From Chitinophagales bacterium (GTDB taxonomy: Bacteria > Bacteroidota > Bacteroidia > Chitinophagales > Saprospiraceae), in contig JAAFJY010000010.1 of the NCBI GenBank assembly GCA_013299105.1, positions 147,815 to 211,814 on the forward strand: a stretch of 64,000 nt of DNA. Direction: 5' to 3'. The position numbers and the translations under genes were made by a program. Shown here in pieces: positions 45,782 through 53,135 of this stretch (positions are counted from its first letter, which is position 1; the number at the start of each line of letters is the position of its first letter). Below the pieces are notes generated by a model that had not been told where the DNA came from, did no database searches, and was given only the letters and a program-made list of their open reading frames with translations.

Positions 45782-47344
45782 CTAAGGCCTTATGACCACC
45801 AGCCAATCCTTGACCTGTTTTTTTTCGGTGTCGAAACTGATGCCTAAACCAAGGATGGACTTATTGAGTAGGCGGTATTTTTCGGCGTACTTTTTTTCTT
45901 TAATTTGATCAAGAGCTACTTGGGCTGCCACATTCATTTTGAATTCAATGATGTAAACATGGCTGCTGGTTTGTACCACTGCGTCCATTCTTCCATCGGA
46001 GGTGTGCACCTCACTTTCCAAATAGAGCCCCAAGTAACGAAAATGCAGATGTACCAATGCATGATAAAAGTGCTCGGTTTTATCATCCAACAGGTGACTG
46101 GGTAAATCTTTCAACAAAGAATTGATCACCATGATGACTTTGGGCAAGTCATTTTTCAAAAATCCCTGCTCCAGCAACAACACTGGTTTCAAGGAATCTG
46201 CTGGCAAGCGATTGAGCAAACTGCCAATCAGATAATTGTTTAATGCTTCTTCTACTTCAAGATTGGGATAGTCTAAGGTATATTGTCGCCGGATTGGATC
46301 AATGTGCTTGACGGTCAAATACCCGGTTTGGAACATCAAAATGCGGGCATCCATATTCTCCAAATCGTAGCTATTGAAGAGAATTTCAGGTACTTGCAAT
46401 TCTTCAACTTTGAAGATCTCTTGCTCCTTCAAAACCTCGAGCAAAAAACCGGGAGTACCCGTTTGAAACCAGAAATCTCCAAATTTAAGGTCTTCGAATA
46501 AAAGCAAAATGGAAAATGGATTGTAAACCCGTTCAACTCCATTCCAACTATAGCCGTTGTACCGCAGCTTGATGTGCTGAAGCAGTGCCTCCCGATCAAA
46601 CTGAGGGATTTTTTCTAGTAAAGCGCTGATGTATTCGTCAAAATAAGCAATCAAATCGCTTTGTGTGTAGCCAACCAAGGTGTTGAACTTATCGGCAAAG
46701 CTGATGTCTTTCAAGTAATTTAAATCAGAAAACAAACTGACCTGGCTGAATTTGGACACCCCTGTGATCAGAAAAAAACGCATGGCAGCTTGCACTTCAC
46801 TGGATTTCAGGCTGCCATAAAAATTCTTGAGGATGCTGCGATTGGTTTTGGCCTGTTCGAGATTCGCCTTGTCTAGGTAATCGATCAGTGGTTTATCGTA
46901 TTCATCCACTAAAAGAACCACTGGAGCGTCTTTTTGGGCAATGGCGAGGATCAACTCACTCAATTTGGATTTTGCGCTGCTTTCTTTTAACCGTACTCCA
47001 AAACGATCCGCTTGCTTGTCCAAAAATCGACTTAAAACTTCTTCCAGGCCTTCATTGCGATAATCCAATACATTGAACGACAAATGAATAACAGGGTGTT
47101 TTTGGGTCCAATCCCAGTTGTTTTCGATCCAAAGACCTTTGAACAGCTCTTGTTTTCCTTCAAAAATGCATTGAATAGTGGACAGTGTGATGGATTTGCC
47201 AAAACGACGGGGCCTTGAAAGGAAATTGTAGCGATTCCCAGACAATAAACCATGAATTTGCTTTGTCTTGTCCACATAAAGCATATTCAAGCTTTTAATC
47301 AAAGCAAAATTCTGTTCACCAACGGGTAATTGTTTCATCCTCAT
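45782..47344 (-). CDS. AAA-ATPase-like / PD-(D/E)XK nuclease family protein
   Basis: 520 residues. Residues 1-310 match the AAA-ATPase-like family: LPVGEQNFALIKSLNMLYVDKTKQIHGLL, a P-loop-like SRPRRFGKSITLST, and VLLVDEYDKPLIDYL. The C-terminus (about 400-515) is a PD-(D/E)XK domain with HTSDGRMDAVVQTSSHVYIIEFKMN (given in part, D then EFK) and KYRLLNKSILGLGISFD. These two-domain proteins are abundant, duplicated and probably mobile in Bacteroidota. Function is unproven; nuclease activity is predicted. ATG 47344 or 47338 may start. Confidence 0.85.
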   Translation of the reverse strand: MRMKQLPVGEQNFALIKSLNMLYVDKTKQIHGLLSGNRYNFLSRPRRFGKSITLSTIQCIFEGKQELFKGLWIENNWDWTQKHPVIHLSFNVLDYRNEGLEEVLSRFLDKQADRFGVRLKESSAKSKLSELILAIAQKDAPVVLLVDEYDKPLIDYLDKANLEQAKTNRSILKNFYGSLKSSEVQAAMRFFLITGVSKFSQVSLFSDLNYLKDISFADKFNTLVGYTQSDLIAYFDEYISALLEKIPQFDREALLQHIKLRYNGYSWNGVERVYNPFSILLLFEDLKFGDFWFQTGTPGFLLEVLKEQEIFKVEELQVPEILFNSYDLENMDARILMFQTGYLTVKHIDPIRRQYTLDYPNLEVEEALNNYLIGSLLNRLPADSLKPVLLLEQGFLKNDLPKVIMVINSLLKDLPSHLLDDKTEHFYHALVHLHFRYLGLYLESEVHTSDGRMDAVVQTSSHVYIIEFKMNVAAQVALDQIKEKKYAEKYRLLNKSILGLGISFDTEKKQVKDWLVVIRP

Positions 47345-47892
47345 TTAACTTGCGCTAAAGATAAGGTTTTTTCAAGAATTGCTCCCGAGCTTGTTTTGGA
47401 TCATCCAATCCAAGTACCCCTCAATTTGGCCAGCCAGAAAATAGGGCAGAGGTTGAGGAGACGAACTGATTTAGTGAATTCAAGCGGCTCTGGAGGCTTG
47501 ATTATACTGAAAACTTCGGAGAAAAGTGGTCTAAACAATCAAGCTTGACTTTTTTGTCTAAGTATTTGAGCTAAAATAAGATGGACATCTTTGTTTTTGA
47601 GGTTTCGTAAAAAAGAACACCACTTCCTTCCAGTCAGTTGCTTATCTTTTTTCACTAAACCCAAACCTGTCCACCTTATTTTTTACGCTCCCTAAACCAG
47701 AATTGGCAGGATTACAGCATTACAGAATTTCCTGCATAACGTTGACCAATGTTTTCTAAACCAGAATTTGAAAGAATGTTCAGAATTGGTCCGCTTCGCG
47801 GTCATAAACGCTAATAAAAATGGTATAGGTTTGTTTACCGGAAGAAAAGCTATTGGTTGAAACGTGTCACAGAATTAGGGTAAACTTACTTT
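47345..47892. repeat. Repeat-filled gap (two interleaved families)
   Basis: 548 bp with no supported gene. TATACTGAAAACTTCGGAGA (47508-47527) and AACCAGAATTGG to CGGTCATAAACGCT (47695-47812) are parts of the CTTCGGAG family seen at 25622 and 60127. A complete GTGGACAA palindromic element (47560-47693) sits between those two parts, as if inserted in the older element. Confidence 0.65.
47560..47693 (+). repeat. GTGGACAA palindromic element, copy 2
   Basis: AAGTATTTGAGCTAAAATAA at one end, CCTTATTTTTTACGCTCCC at the other, with TGAGGTTTCGTAAAAAAG and TTTTTTCACTAAACCC as inner inverted arms. Same layout as 17564-17700 in the opposite orientation. Confidence 0.8.
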
Positions 47893-48396
47893 TCAAGAGC
47901 GAGCACTATTTCTCACCACCACCTCTCCACTGATCTCCTCAATCATTTTCAGCAGCTTCAAATTCGCGTCGTAAATCGCGTTGAAAGCAAAAGGACGCCC
48001 CGCCATCAGGTATTGGTACAGGATAAAATCGGTAGGTGGCGTAGGCACATTGGGCACTTCGGCAAAAGGGATCCATTTCAGCTCGCCCTCCGGGCAGGGT
48101 GGGGGAGTGATGTAATCAATGTCGGCTACATATATATTGCACTGCCAGTTGTATTCGATGGGTGAAGTTTCGATCAGGGCTCCGGCGTAGCGCAAGGAAT
48201 CTAGTTCCAGGCCAGTTTCTTCTTTTAACTCACGCAGTGCACAAGTATAAGGATCCTCAAAAGGCTCCAATTTGCCACCTACGGGCAGGTAGCTGCCTAC
48301 AAAAGGTGGCTTGTTGCGCTTGAGCAATAAAAAATGCTGCTCGTGCCGGAGCACAATGATCGCTGCTGCCCGCTTGTAGCCCAATGGAAATTGCAT
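47893..48396 (-). CDS. NUDIX hydrolase
   Basis: ATG 48396 (MQFPLGYKRAAAIIVLRHEQ) is used because the upstream part of the frame crosses a hairpin and has no protein-like sequence. 167 residues. The Nudix box GX5EX7REUXEEXGU is exact: GGKLEPFEDPYTCALRELKEETGLEL (from the GG near residue 40, given in part). The preceding FVGSYLPVGGK and the downstream EGELKWIPFAEVP fit MutT-like family members. It hydrolyses a nucleoside-diphosphate-linked substrate; which one is not visible. Confidence 0.88.
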   Translation of the reverse strand: MQFPLGYKRAAAIIVLRHEQHFLLLKRNKPPFVGSYLPVGGKLEPFEDPYTCALRELKEETGLELDSLRYAGALIETSPIEYNWQCNIYVADIDYITPPPCPEGELKWIPFAEVPNVPTPPTDFILYQYLMAGRPFAFNAIYDANLKLLKMIEEISGEVVVRNSARS

Positions 48397-48728
48397 GATG
48401 GCTAGATTTTGATCACAAGTAGGCAGTTTTTTGCCAAATGAACAAATCAGCATAAAAAAAATCCCCCCTAAGGAGGATGTTTGGCGAATTTGGAGTCTTG
48501 ATCTTTGCGGTAACAAATTGACCCAATCATAATCCCGTAAACGTTCTAGGTAAAATTGCCCCTTTAAAATTTTAGGAATTTTGTTGAGGTTTGGAGGCGG
48601 ATGGGCACTTGTCCCATCCGCTTACTTTTTGATCTGCAAAGAGTTTTGAAAAAAAATCCACTTCTACTTTGATAATCTTGCGAATAAGCGTATCTTTGCA
48701 GCCTTGAAAAATAAACAGTTGTTTTGTC
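48397..48728. other. Gap before rpmE2 with two hairpins
   Basis: 332 bp. ATCCTCC and GGGGGAT followed by T7 on the - strand (48450-48476) look like a - strand terminator. GCGGATGGG (48597-48605) and CCCATCCGC (48613-48621) form a perfect hairpin before TTACTTTTTG on the + strand, possibly insulating the rpmE2 promoter. No gene is supported. Confidence 0.5.
48668..48698 (+). promoter_or_regulatory. Promoter of rpmE2
   Basis: TTTG (48668-48671), exactly 19 bp, then TATCTTTG (48691-48698): a perfect match to the Bacteroidota -33/-7 consensus. Transcription would start near 48705, leaving a leader of about 24 nt before ATG 48729. Confidence 0.85.
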
Positions 48729-48989
48729 ATGAAGAAAGATATTCATCCCGAAACATACCGCACGGTTGTGTTCAAAGACATCTCCTGCGATGAGTCTTGG
48801 ATCGGCCGCTCTTGTGCTCCATCAAAAGAAACTTCCAAGTGGGAAGATGGCAACGAATATCCACTGATCAAAGTGGAAATCTCCAACCAGTCACACCCTT
48901 TCTTCACTGGAAAGATGAAGTTCGTGGACACTGCGGGCCGTATCGACAAGTTCAATAAGAAATTTGCAAAGTTCTCTAAGAATTCGTAA
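48729..48989 (+). CDS. rpmE2: 50S ribosomal protein L31 type B
   Basis: 86 residues, beginning [17 protein letters not shown] and with [28 protein letters not shown] (given in part). This is the zinc-independent type B form: it lacks the CxxC pairs of type A L31. It is a component of the large ribosomal subunit at the interface with the small one. It has an exact consensus promoter and a strong terminator, so it is a single-gene unit. Confidence 0.97.
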   Translation: MKKDIHPETYRTVVFKDISCDESWIGRSCAPSKETSKWEDGNEYPLIKVEISNQSHPFFTGKMKFVDTAGRIDKFNKKFAKFSKNS

Positions 48990-49017
48990 TTTCTGTTGAA
49001 ATAGTCCTGCGGTAAAA

Positions 49018-49053
49018 AGTCCCAATCAGTTATGAGGTTGGGACTTTTTTTTT
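49018..49053 (+). terminator. Terminator of rpmE2
   Basis: GTCCCAA (49019-49025) and TTGGGAC (49038-49044) form the stem, followed by nine T residues. Confidence 0.9.
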
Positions 49054-49067
49054 ACTTTGCAGCTACA

Positions 49068-49197
49068 AAGTATTTGAGCTAAATAAGGTGAATAAATTTG
49101 CTTTTGAGGTTTAGCGAAAAAGAACTCAACTTCCTTTCAGTCAGCTGCTTTTCTTTTCCATTACCCCAATCCGTTTACCTTATTTCTTTACGCTCCC
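49068..49197 (+). repeat. GTGGACAA palindromic element, copy 3 (diverged)
   Basis: AAGTATTTGAGCTAAATAAGG to CCTTATTTCTTTACGCTCCC (given in parts), with TGAGGTTTAGCGAAAAAG and CTTTTCCATTACCCC inside. The GGTGGACAA arms have drifted to GGTGAATAA and GTTTACC, so this is the most decayed copy. It ends 27 bp before the GlmU-like gene. Confidence 0.7.
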
Positions 49198-49224
49198 AAG
49201 AAGCACCAGACCTCCCAAAGAACT

Positions 49225-50436
49225 ATGCGGCACGTCATTCTTTTCGACAGTGAAGTTCGCGAACAACTTCTACCCCTCAGCTCCACCCGCCCGGTTGGCA
49301 ACCTGCGGCTGGGCATCCTAACTATTCGTGAAAAATGGGAACAATGGCTACCAGGCGACAAGGTCTCGTACATCACCCAAGACTACCTCGCAGGCAAATT
49401 TCCTATCGAATACGGTGATGAAAATATCGTGGTCAATGGCTCAGTAATGCCCTCTGATCAACTGGTGCGCCTGATCCGCCAAATGGAGTTCAATGAAGCC
49501 TACTTGCGCGGCGAGGAATTGATCATGGCCAAGCTGGACCGCGAGCAACTCGAAAAACTCATCCACGATGAAGACATTGACCAACTCAATGTGTACGACA
49601 TCGAAAATACCCGCTTCCTCAAGCTCAATCACCTTTGGGACTTGTTTCAACTCAACGGGCAGGCCTTGGAAGAGGATTTTGCCTTGCTGACCCGTGGCCG
49701 CGAATCAAGCCCCATCAGCTCAAGTAACCGCATCATCGGCGATCCGAAGCTGATTTTTCTGGAGGAAGGTGCAAAAGTGGAGGGCGCTACCCTCAACACT
49801 ACTACAGGCCCCATTTACCTGGCCGCTCACGCCGAAATCATGGAAGGCAGCCTGGTACGAGGCCCCCTGGCCTTGGGAGAACACGCCCAAGTAAAAATGG
49901 GCACTCGGCTTTACGGCCCAAACTCCATCGGCCCTTGGTGCCGGGTAGGTGGCGAATTGAACAATGTGCTCATGTTTGGCTACTCCAATAAAGCCCATGA
50001 AGGCTTCTTAGGCCACTCGGTGGTGGGGGAGTGGTGCAACATCGGTGCAGATACCACGGTTTCCAACCTCAAAAACAGCTACGGCAATGTCAAAGTCTGG
50101 AATTATCCAGCAGGAAAATTCGTGGACAGTGGTTTGCAGTTTTGTGGGGTTTTCCTGGGTGACCACGTCAAATTAGGGGTCAACACTATGCTCAATTCCG
50201 GTACTGTCGTTGGTACGGCAGCCAATATTCACGGTGCGGGTTTCCCCAGGCCTTTCCTACCTGGATTCAGTATCGGGGGTGCCGCAGGCCTGAGTACACA
50301 GCCCCTCGACAAAACCTTTGAAACTGCGGAAGCGATGATGCAACGTCGCAACAAAGAATTCGACATCCAGGAGCGCTTGATCTTGCTACGTGCTTTTGAG
50401 ATGACCGCGCAGTACCGCACTTGGGAGAAGAAGTGA
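49225..50436 (+). CDS. GlmU-like sugar nucleotidyltransferase / left-handed beta-helix protein
   Basis: 403 residues. The N-terminal part (HVILFDSEVREQLLPLSSTRPVGNLRLGILTIREKW, given in part) has the nucleotidyltransferase start with STRPV and LGILTI. Residues 170-370 are hexapeptide left-handed beta-helix repeats (AKVEGATLNTTTGPIYLAAHAEI, VRGPLALGEHAQVKMGTRLYGPNSIGPWCRVGG). A C-terminal helix follows. This is the Bacteroidota GlmU-family layout, thought to act in UDP-sugar or amino-sugar synthesis; whether both activities are present cannot be told here. Confidence 0.85.
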   Translation: MRHVILFDSEVREQLLPLSSTRPVGNLRLGILTIREKWEQWLPGDKVSYITQDYLAGKFPIEYGDENIVVNGSVMPSDQLVRLIRQMEFNEAYLRGEELIMAKLDREQLEKLIHDEDIDQLNVYDIENTRFLKLNHLWDLFQLNGQALEEDFALLTRGRESSPISSSNRIIGDPKLIFLEEGAKVEGATLNTTTGPIYLAAHAEIMEGSLVRGPLALGEHAQVKMGTRLYGPNSIGPWCRVGGELNNVLMFGYSNKAHEGFLGHSVVGEWCNIGADTTVSNLKNSYGNVKVWNYPAGKFVDSGLQFCGVFLGDHVKLGVNTMLNSGTVVGTAANIHGAGFPRPFLPGFSIGGAAGLSTQPLDKTFETAEAMMQRRNKEFDIQERLILLRAFEMTAQYRTWEKK

Positions 50437-50452
50437 TTTTCTAAACATACGC

Positions 50453-50640
50453 TATACGATAGACAACCTACGATATATGATTTAGCGCTCGCCGCAAGTC
50501 TTGTCGTAATCTTGGATATTCGGCAATCGGATTAACTTTGTGAGGCTTAATCGGATTGATGGACATTACTCCTCTTCCCAAATGCCTGATGCAGGCCCTC
50601 AAATCATATGTCGTATTTCGTAGTCGTCTATCGTCTATCA
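50453..50640. repeat. Inverted-repeat element (CGATAGAC ends)
   Basis: ACGATAGACAACCTACGATA (50457-50476, continuing TATGATTT) is repeated inverted at 50601-50637 (AAATCATATGTCGTATTTCG, then GTCGTCTATCGT). About 115 bp lie between the arms and contain no gene. Confidence 0.6.
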
Positions 50641-50844
50641 AGAAATGTCACTCTGTTCTTTTGTAAAAGCTTACCCTGTTCCCATTTCGGCCAAAAAAGG
50701 TCAACCTTGATCAACTAAGTTGCCCCTCCTGCACCATTTTTTTGCGCCGATGCTGGGCCTCGACTCTAAAAAATAGGCTTGATGGGACAAAAACTGCCTA
50801 CTTTTTTGTCTCGAAACCGCTAGGCTAAGTTTTTACGTTCTTTT

Positions 50845-51155
50845 AGTATTTGAGCTAAGATAAGATGGACATCTTTGTTTTTGAGGTTTCGCAAAAAAAG
50901 AACACAACTTCCTTACGGTCAGTTGTTTAAACAGGTAGTTTTCTTTTTTTTACTAAACCCAAACCATGCTACTGGACATGGACCTAAAGACGGCATGATT
51001 TTTAGGTAGAAAAGGTCGCCAAATGCTCAAAAAAAGCTTGAAAGAAGTATTTTTTTGAGTTTTGGCCAACAAAAACCTAATGCTTTTCGTCCAAGTTTTT
51101 TCATGTCCAGTAGTATGAACCCAAACCTGTCCACCTTATTTTTTTACGCTCCCTT
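50845..51155 (+). repeat. GTGGACAA palindromic element, copy 4, split by a 153-bp insertion
   Basis: It begins AGTATTTGAGCTAAGATAAG at 50845 and ends CCTTATTTTTTTACGCTCCC at about 51153. The uninterrupted copies have CACTAAACCCAAACCTGTCC at the point where this one carries the insertion 50965-51117. Confidence 0.8.
50965..51117. mobile_element. 153-bp MITE with 9-bp target-site duplication
   Basis: The ends CATGCTACTGGACATG (50965-50980) and CATGTCCAGTAGTATG (51102-51117) are inverted repeats with one mismatch. The 9-bp sequence AACCCAAAC occurs on both sides (50956-50964 and 51118-51126), while the other copies of the host repeat have it once. The first base of the element equals the next target base, so the boundary could shift by one. 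It encodes nothing and must rely on a transposase elsewhere. Confidence 0.88.
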
Positions 51156-51306
51156 AGTAGTTTGTTTTTTAAGTTCGCTAAACCATCGTAAATGAATTTT
51201 GGCATTAAAAAGGTAAGCATATCAGCCCTTTTGCCGATTCACCTCCACCAATCAGTAGAGGAGTTAATTACGAGAACTTAAAAAACGCTGTACTTAGCAA
51301 TTGAAT

Positions 51307-51996
51307 ATGAACAAAAAAACGCCGCCCAAGCATCCAAACTGGAAAACCTGGCTGAGTTACCTCTTTCCTCAGCACTTGGAGAGCGTATCCTCGAAGTACA
51401 GCCCCGTGCTGGAGATATCGCTGCGACGCGGTCGACATGAACTCAGCAGCGTCAACGCCATCTACTCCTTTGACGACCTGTACGCTAATTTTGCCGAAGC
51501 TTTCAAAAAAATACCGCTGAAAGAACTGCCTGGCGACGAAGTGTTGGTGCTCGGTCTGGGACTGGGCAGCATACCTTATTTATTGGAGAATAAAATGGGG
51601 ATGAAATTCCACTACACGATGGTGGAAATCGACGAGGCGGTGATTGGCCTGGCCGAAAAATATACCTTGTGCGGCCTGGATTCCTCCTACGACATCATTT
51701 GTGGCGACGCTGAAATTTACGCGGCTAGCATTGATGAACAGTACGACCTGATCTGCATGGACGTTTTTCAAGATGATGTCATTCCTGGAGAAATGCAGGG
51801 CGAGGAATTTTTGGAAAACCTCAAAGCTGGACTCACTCCTGGCGGTTTGCTGTTGTACAATGTCCTCTCGCTGCGCCGCCACGACCGCAAACAAGCTGAA
51901 AAATATTATCACAAAGTTTTCAAGAAAGTCTTTCCCGATGCAAGTTTTTTGGAGGTTGCCAGCAATTGGGTGCTGATTGCGAAAAAGGAAAGGTGA
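51307..51996 (+). CDS. Spermidine-synthase-like SAM-dependent methyltransferase
   Basis: ATG 51307 is preferred over TTG 51301. 229 residues. A Rossmann SAM-binding site is visible: DEVLVLGLGLGSIPYLL (motif I), MVEIDEAVIGLAEKY (acidic loop), DIICGDAEIY and YDLICMDVFQDD (motif II-like), and a C-terminal SNWVLIAKK. The arrangement is that of the spermidine-synthase superfamily, but the polyamine-binding residues are not evident, so a related methyltransferase role is as likely. Repeat-rich gaps isolate it on both sides. Confidence 0.8.
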   Translation: MNKKTPPKHPNWKTWLSYLFPQHLESVSSKYSPVLEISLRRGRHELSSVNAIYSFDDLYANFAEAFKKIPLKELPGDEVLVLGLGLGSIPYLLENKMGMKFHYTMVEIDEAVIGLAEKYTLCGLDSSYDIICGDAEIYAASIDEQYDLICMDVFQDDVIPGEMQGEEFLENLKAGLTPGGLLLYNVLSLRRHDRKQAEKYYHKVFKKVFPDASFLEVASNWVLIAKKER

Positions 51997-52034
51997 TTAC
52001 AAATTAAAAACTTGTAACGGGTGCGGCTCCCGTT

Positions 52035-52199
52035 TAAGAGTATGTTTAAATATTGGAGGTTCAACAGGAAAATGAGGCAAATTTTGCCTAATCGAGGCAA
52101 GAAAAGCGGAGTTATGCAGCGCATAATGAGCATTTTCCTAACGAAGAGTAGGTGAAATTGGGCCGTTTTACTGCAAAAAAAATTTCAAACATATTCTAA
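52035..52199. repeat. 165-bp MITE-like element, copy 2
   Basis: TAAGAGTATGTTTAAATATT at one end and TTTCAAACATATTCTAA at the other; the interior TTATGC-AGC-GCATAA and TGAGCATTTTCCTAACGAAG are identical to copy 1 at 22392-22558. Confidence 0.8.
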
Positions 52200-52433
52200 T
52201 GTACTTTTGAATGAAAAAGTACACTCAAATTTGATACATTAGTGATGGAGCTAAAACAACCTACACCAATCTGTTTTTGAGGTTTAGCAAAAAAAGTAAG
52301 TTCTCAATCGGTATTTACCGATAGCGCTTTTCTTCGGAGACCACCAGTACATCCTGTATTTATCCACGGCGCACCAGTAAGCACAGGATTTGCTAAAAAA
52401 CCTTATGTTTTTTAGCAAAAAATGGCCAAAGCA

Positions 52434-52465
52434 CTTGACAAGTATTTCTTTTGCTTTTACATTTG
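52434..52465 (+). promoter_or_regulatory. Promoter of the TetR-efflux operon
   Basis: TACATTTG (52458-52465) fits the -7 consensus; CTTGA at 52434-52438 is a poor -33 at the right distance. The TetR operator starts 8 bp downstream of the -7 box. Confidence 0.5.
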
Positions 52466-52472
52466 CATAAAA

Positions 52473-52488
52473 TTACCCAAATAGGTAA
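52473..52488. promoter_or_regulatory. TetR operator, copy 1
   Basis: TTACCCAAATAGGTAA, an inverted repeat (TTACC-N6-GGTAA), placed between the -7 box and the TetR start codon. 15 of 16 bases recur at 53188-53203 inside the TolC gene. Position and symmetry indicate autoregulation. Confidence 0.7.
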
Positions 52489-52493
52489 CATCA

Positions 52494-53132
52494 ATGAAGC
52501 CATCAGCCTCAATTCCTACGGACACGAATGTCTCGACCCGCGACTTGATTTTGCAAGCTGCGAAAGAGGTCTTTACTGCCAAAGGATACGCTGCTGCCCG
52601 TACGCAAGAAATTGCCGACCAGGCCGGTGTCAACAAAGGGCTTTTGCAATACTATTTCCGGGGCAACAGCAAAGAGGTCTTGTTCAAAACCATTTTTGAA
52701 GAAGCATTTAGCAAGTTTTTTTCGCGCATCAATGCCATTTTTGAACGTGAAGACGAATTGATGCAAAAACTGGAAATGGTGGTGGATTCTTATTTTGAAT
52801 TCCTGTTGAGCAATCCCTACCTCCCTACTTTTGTGTTGAACGAACTGAATACCCGCTCACATGAGTTCGTAGAAGAGCTGCTCAACAACATCAATCGCCC
52901 CAACCCGGTGCACTTGATCGTTCAAATTCACAGCGAAATGAGCATGGGGAAAATTCGGGAGCTCAACCCCTTGCACCTGGTGCTCAATGTGGTATCCATG
53001 TGCATTTTCCCTTTCATCGCCCGGCCAATGTTTCAAGGCTTGGTGGGAATCAATGACGAAGTTTTTATGCAACTGATGCGTAGCCGCAAGCAAGAAGTCA
53101 TCGACTTCATCCGGCACGCGATAAAACCCTGA
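52494..53132 (+). CDS. TetR/AcrR-family transcriptional regulator
   Basis: 212 residues. The N-terminal HTH is clear (TRDLILQAAKEVFTAKGYAAARTQEIADQAGVNKGLLQYYFRG, given in part: LLQYYF is the usual end of the recognition helix). The C-terminal helical domain is variable and should bind an effector. It is the first gene of an efflux operon and lies 3 bp before the TolC gene. A palindromic operator directly upstream argues that it represses its own operon. Confidence 0.9.
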   Translation: MKPSASIPTDTNVSTRDLILQAAKEVFTAKGYAAARTQEIADQAGVNKGLLQYYFRGNSKEVLFKTIFEEAFSKFFSRINAIFEREDELMQKLEMVVDSYFEFLLSNPYLPTFVLNELNTRSHEFVEELLNNINRPNPVHLIVQIHSEMSMGKIRELNPLHLVLNVVSMCIFPFIARPMFQGLVGINDEVFMQLMRSRKQEVIDFIRHAIKP

Positions 53133-53135
53133 TTT

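Larger units (their letters stand above)
51997..52493. other. Repeat-containing gap before the TetR gene
   Basis: 497 bp. It holds the second MITE-like copy (52035-52199), a fragment of the GTGGACAA family (TTTTTGAGGTTTAGCAAAAAAAG, 52272-52294, given in part), a TTTAGCAAAAAA stem near 52407-52424 and, at the end, the TetR promoter and operator. No gene is supported. Confidence 0.55.
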
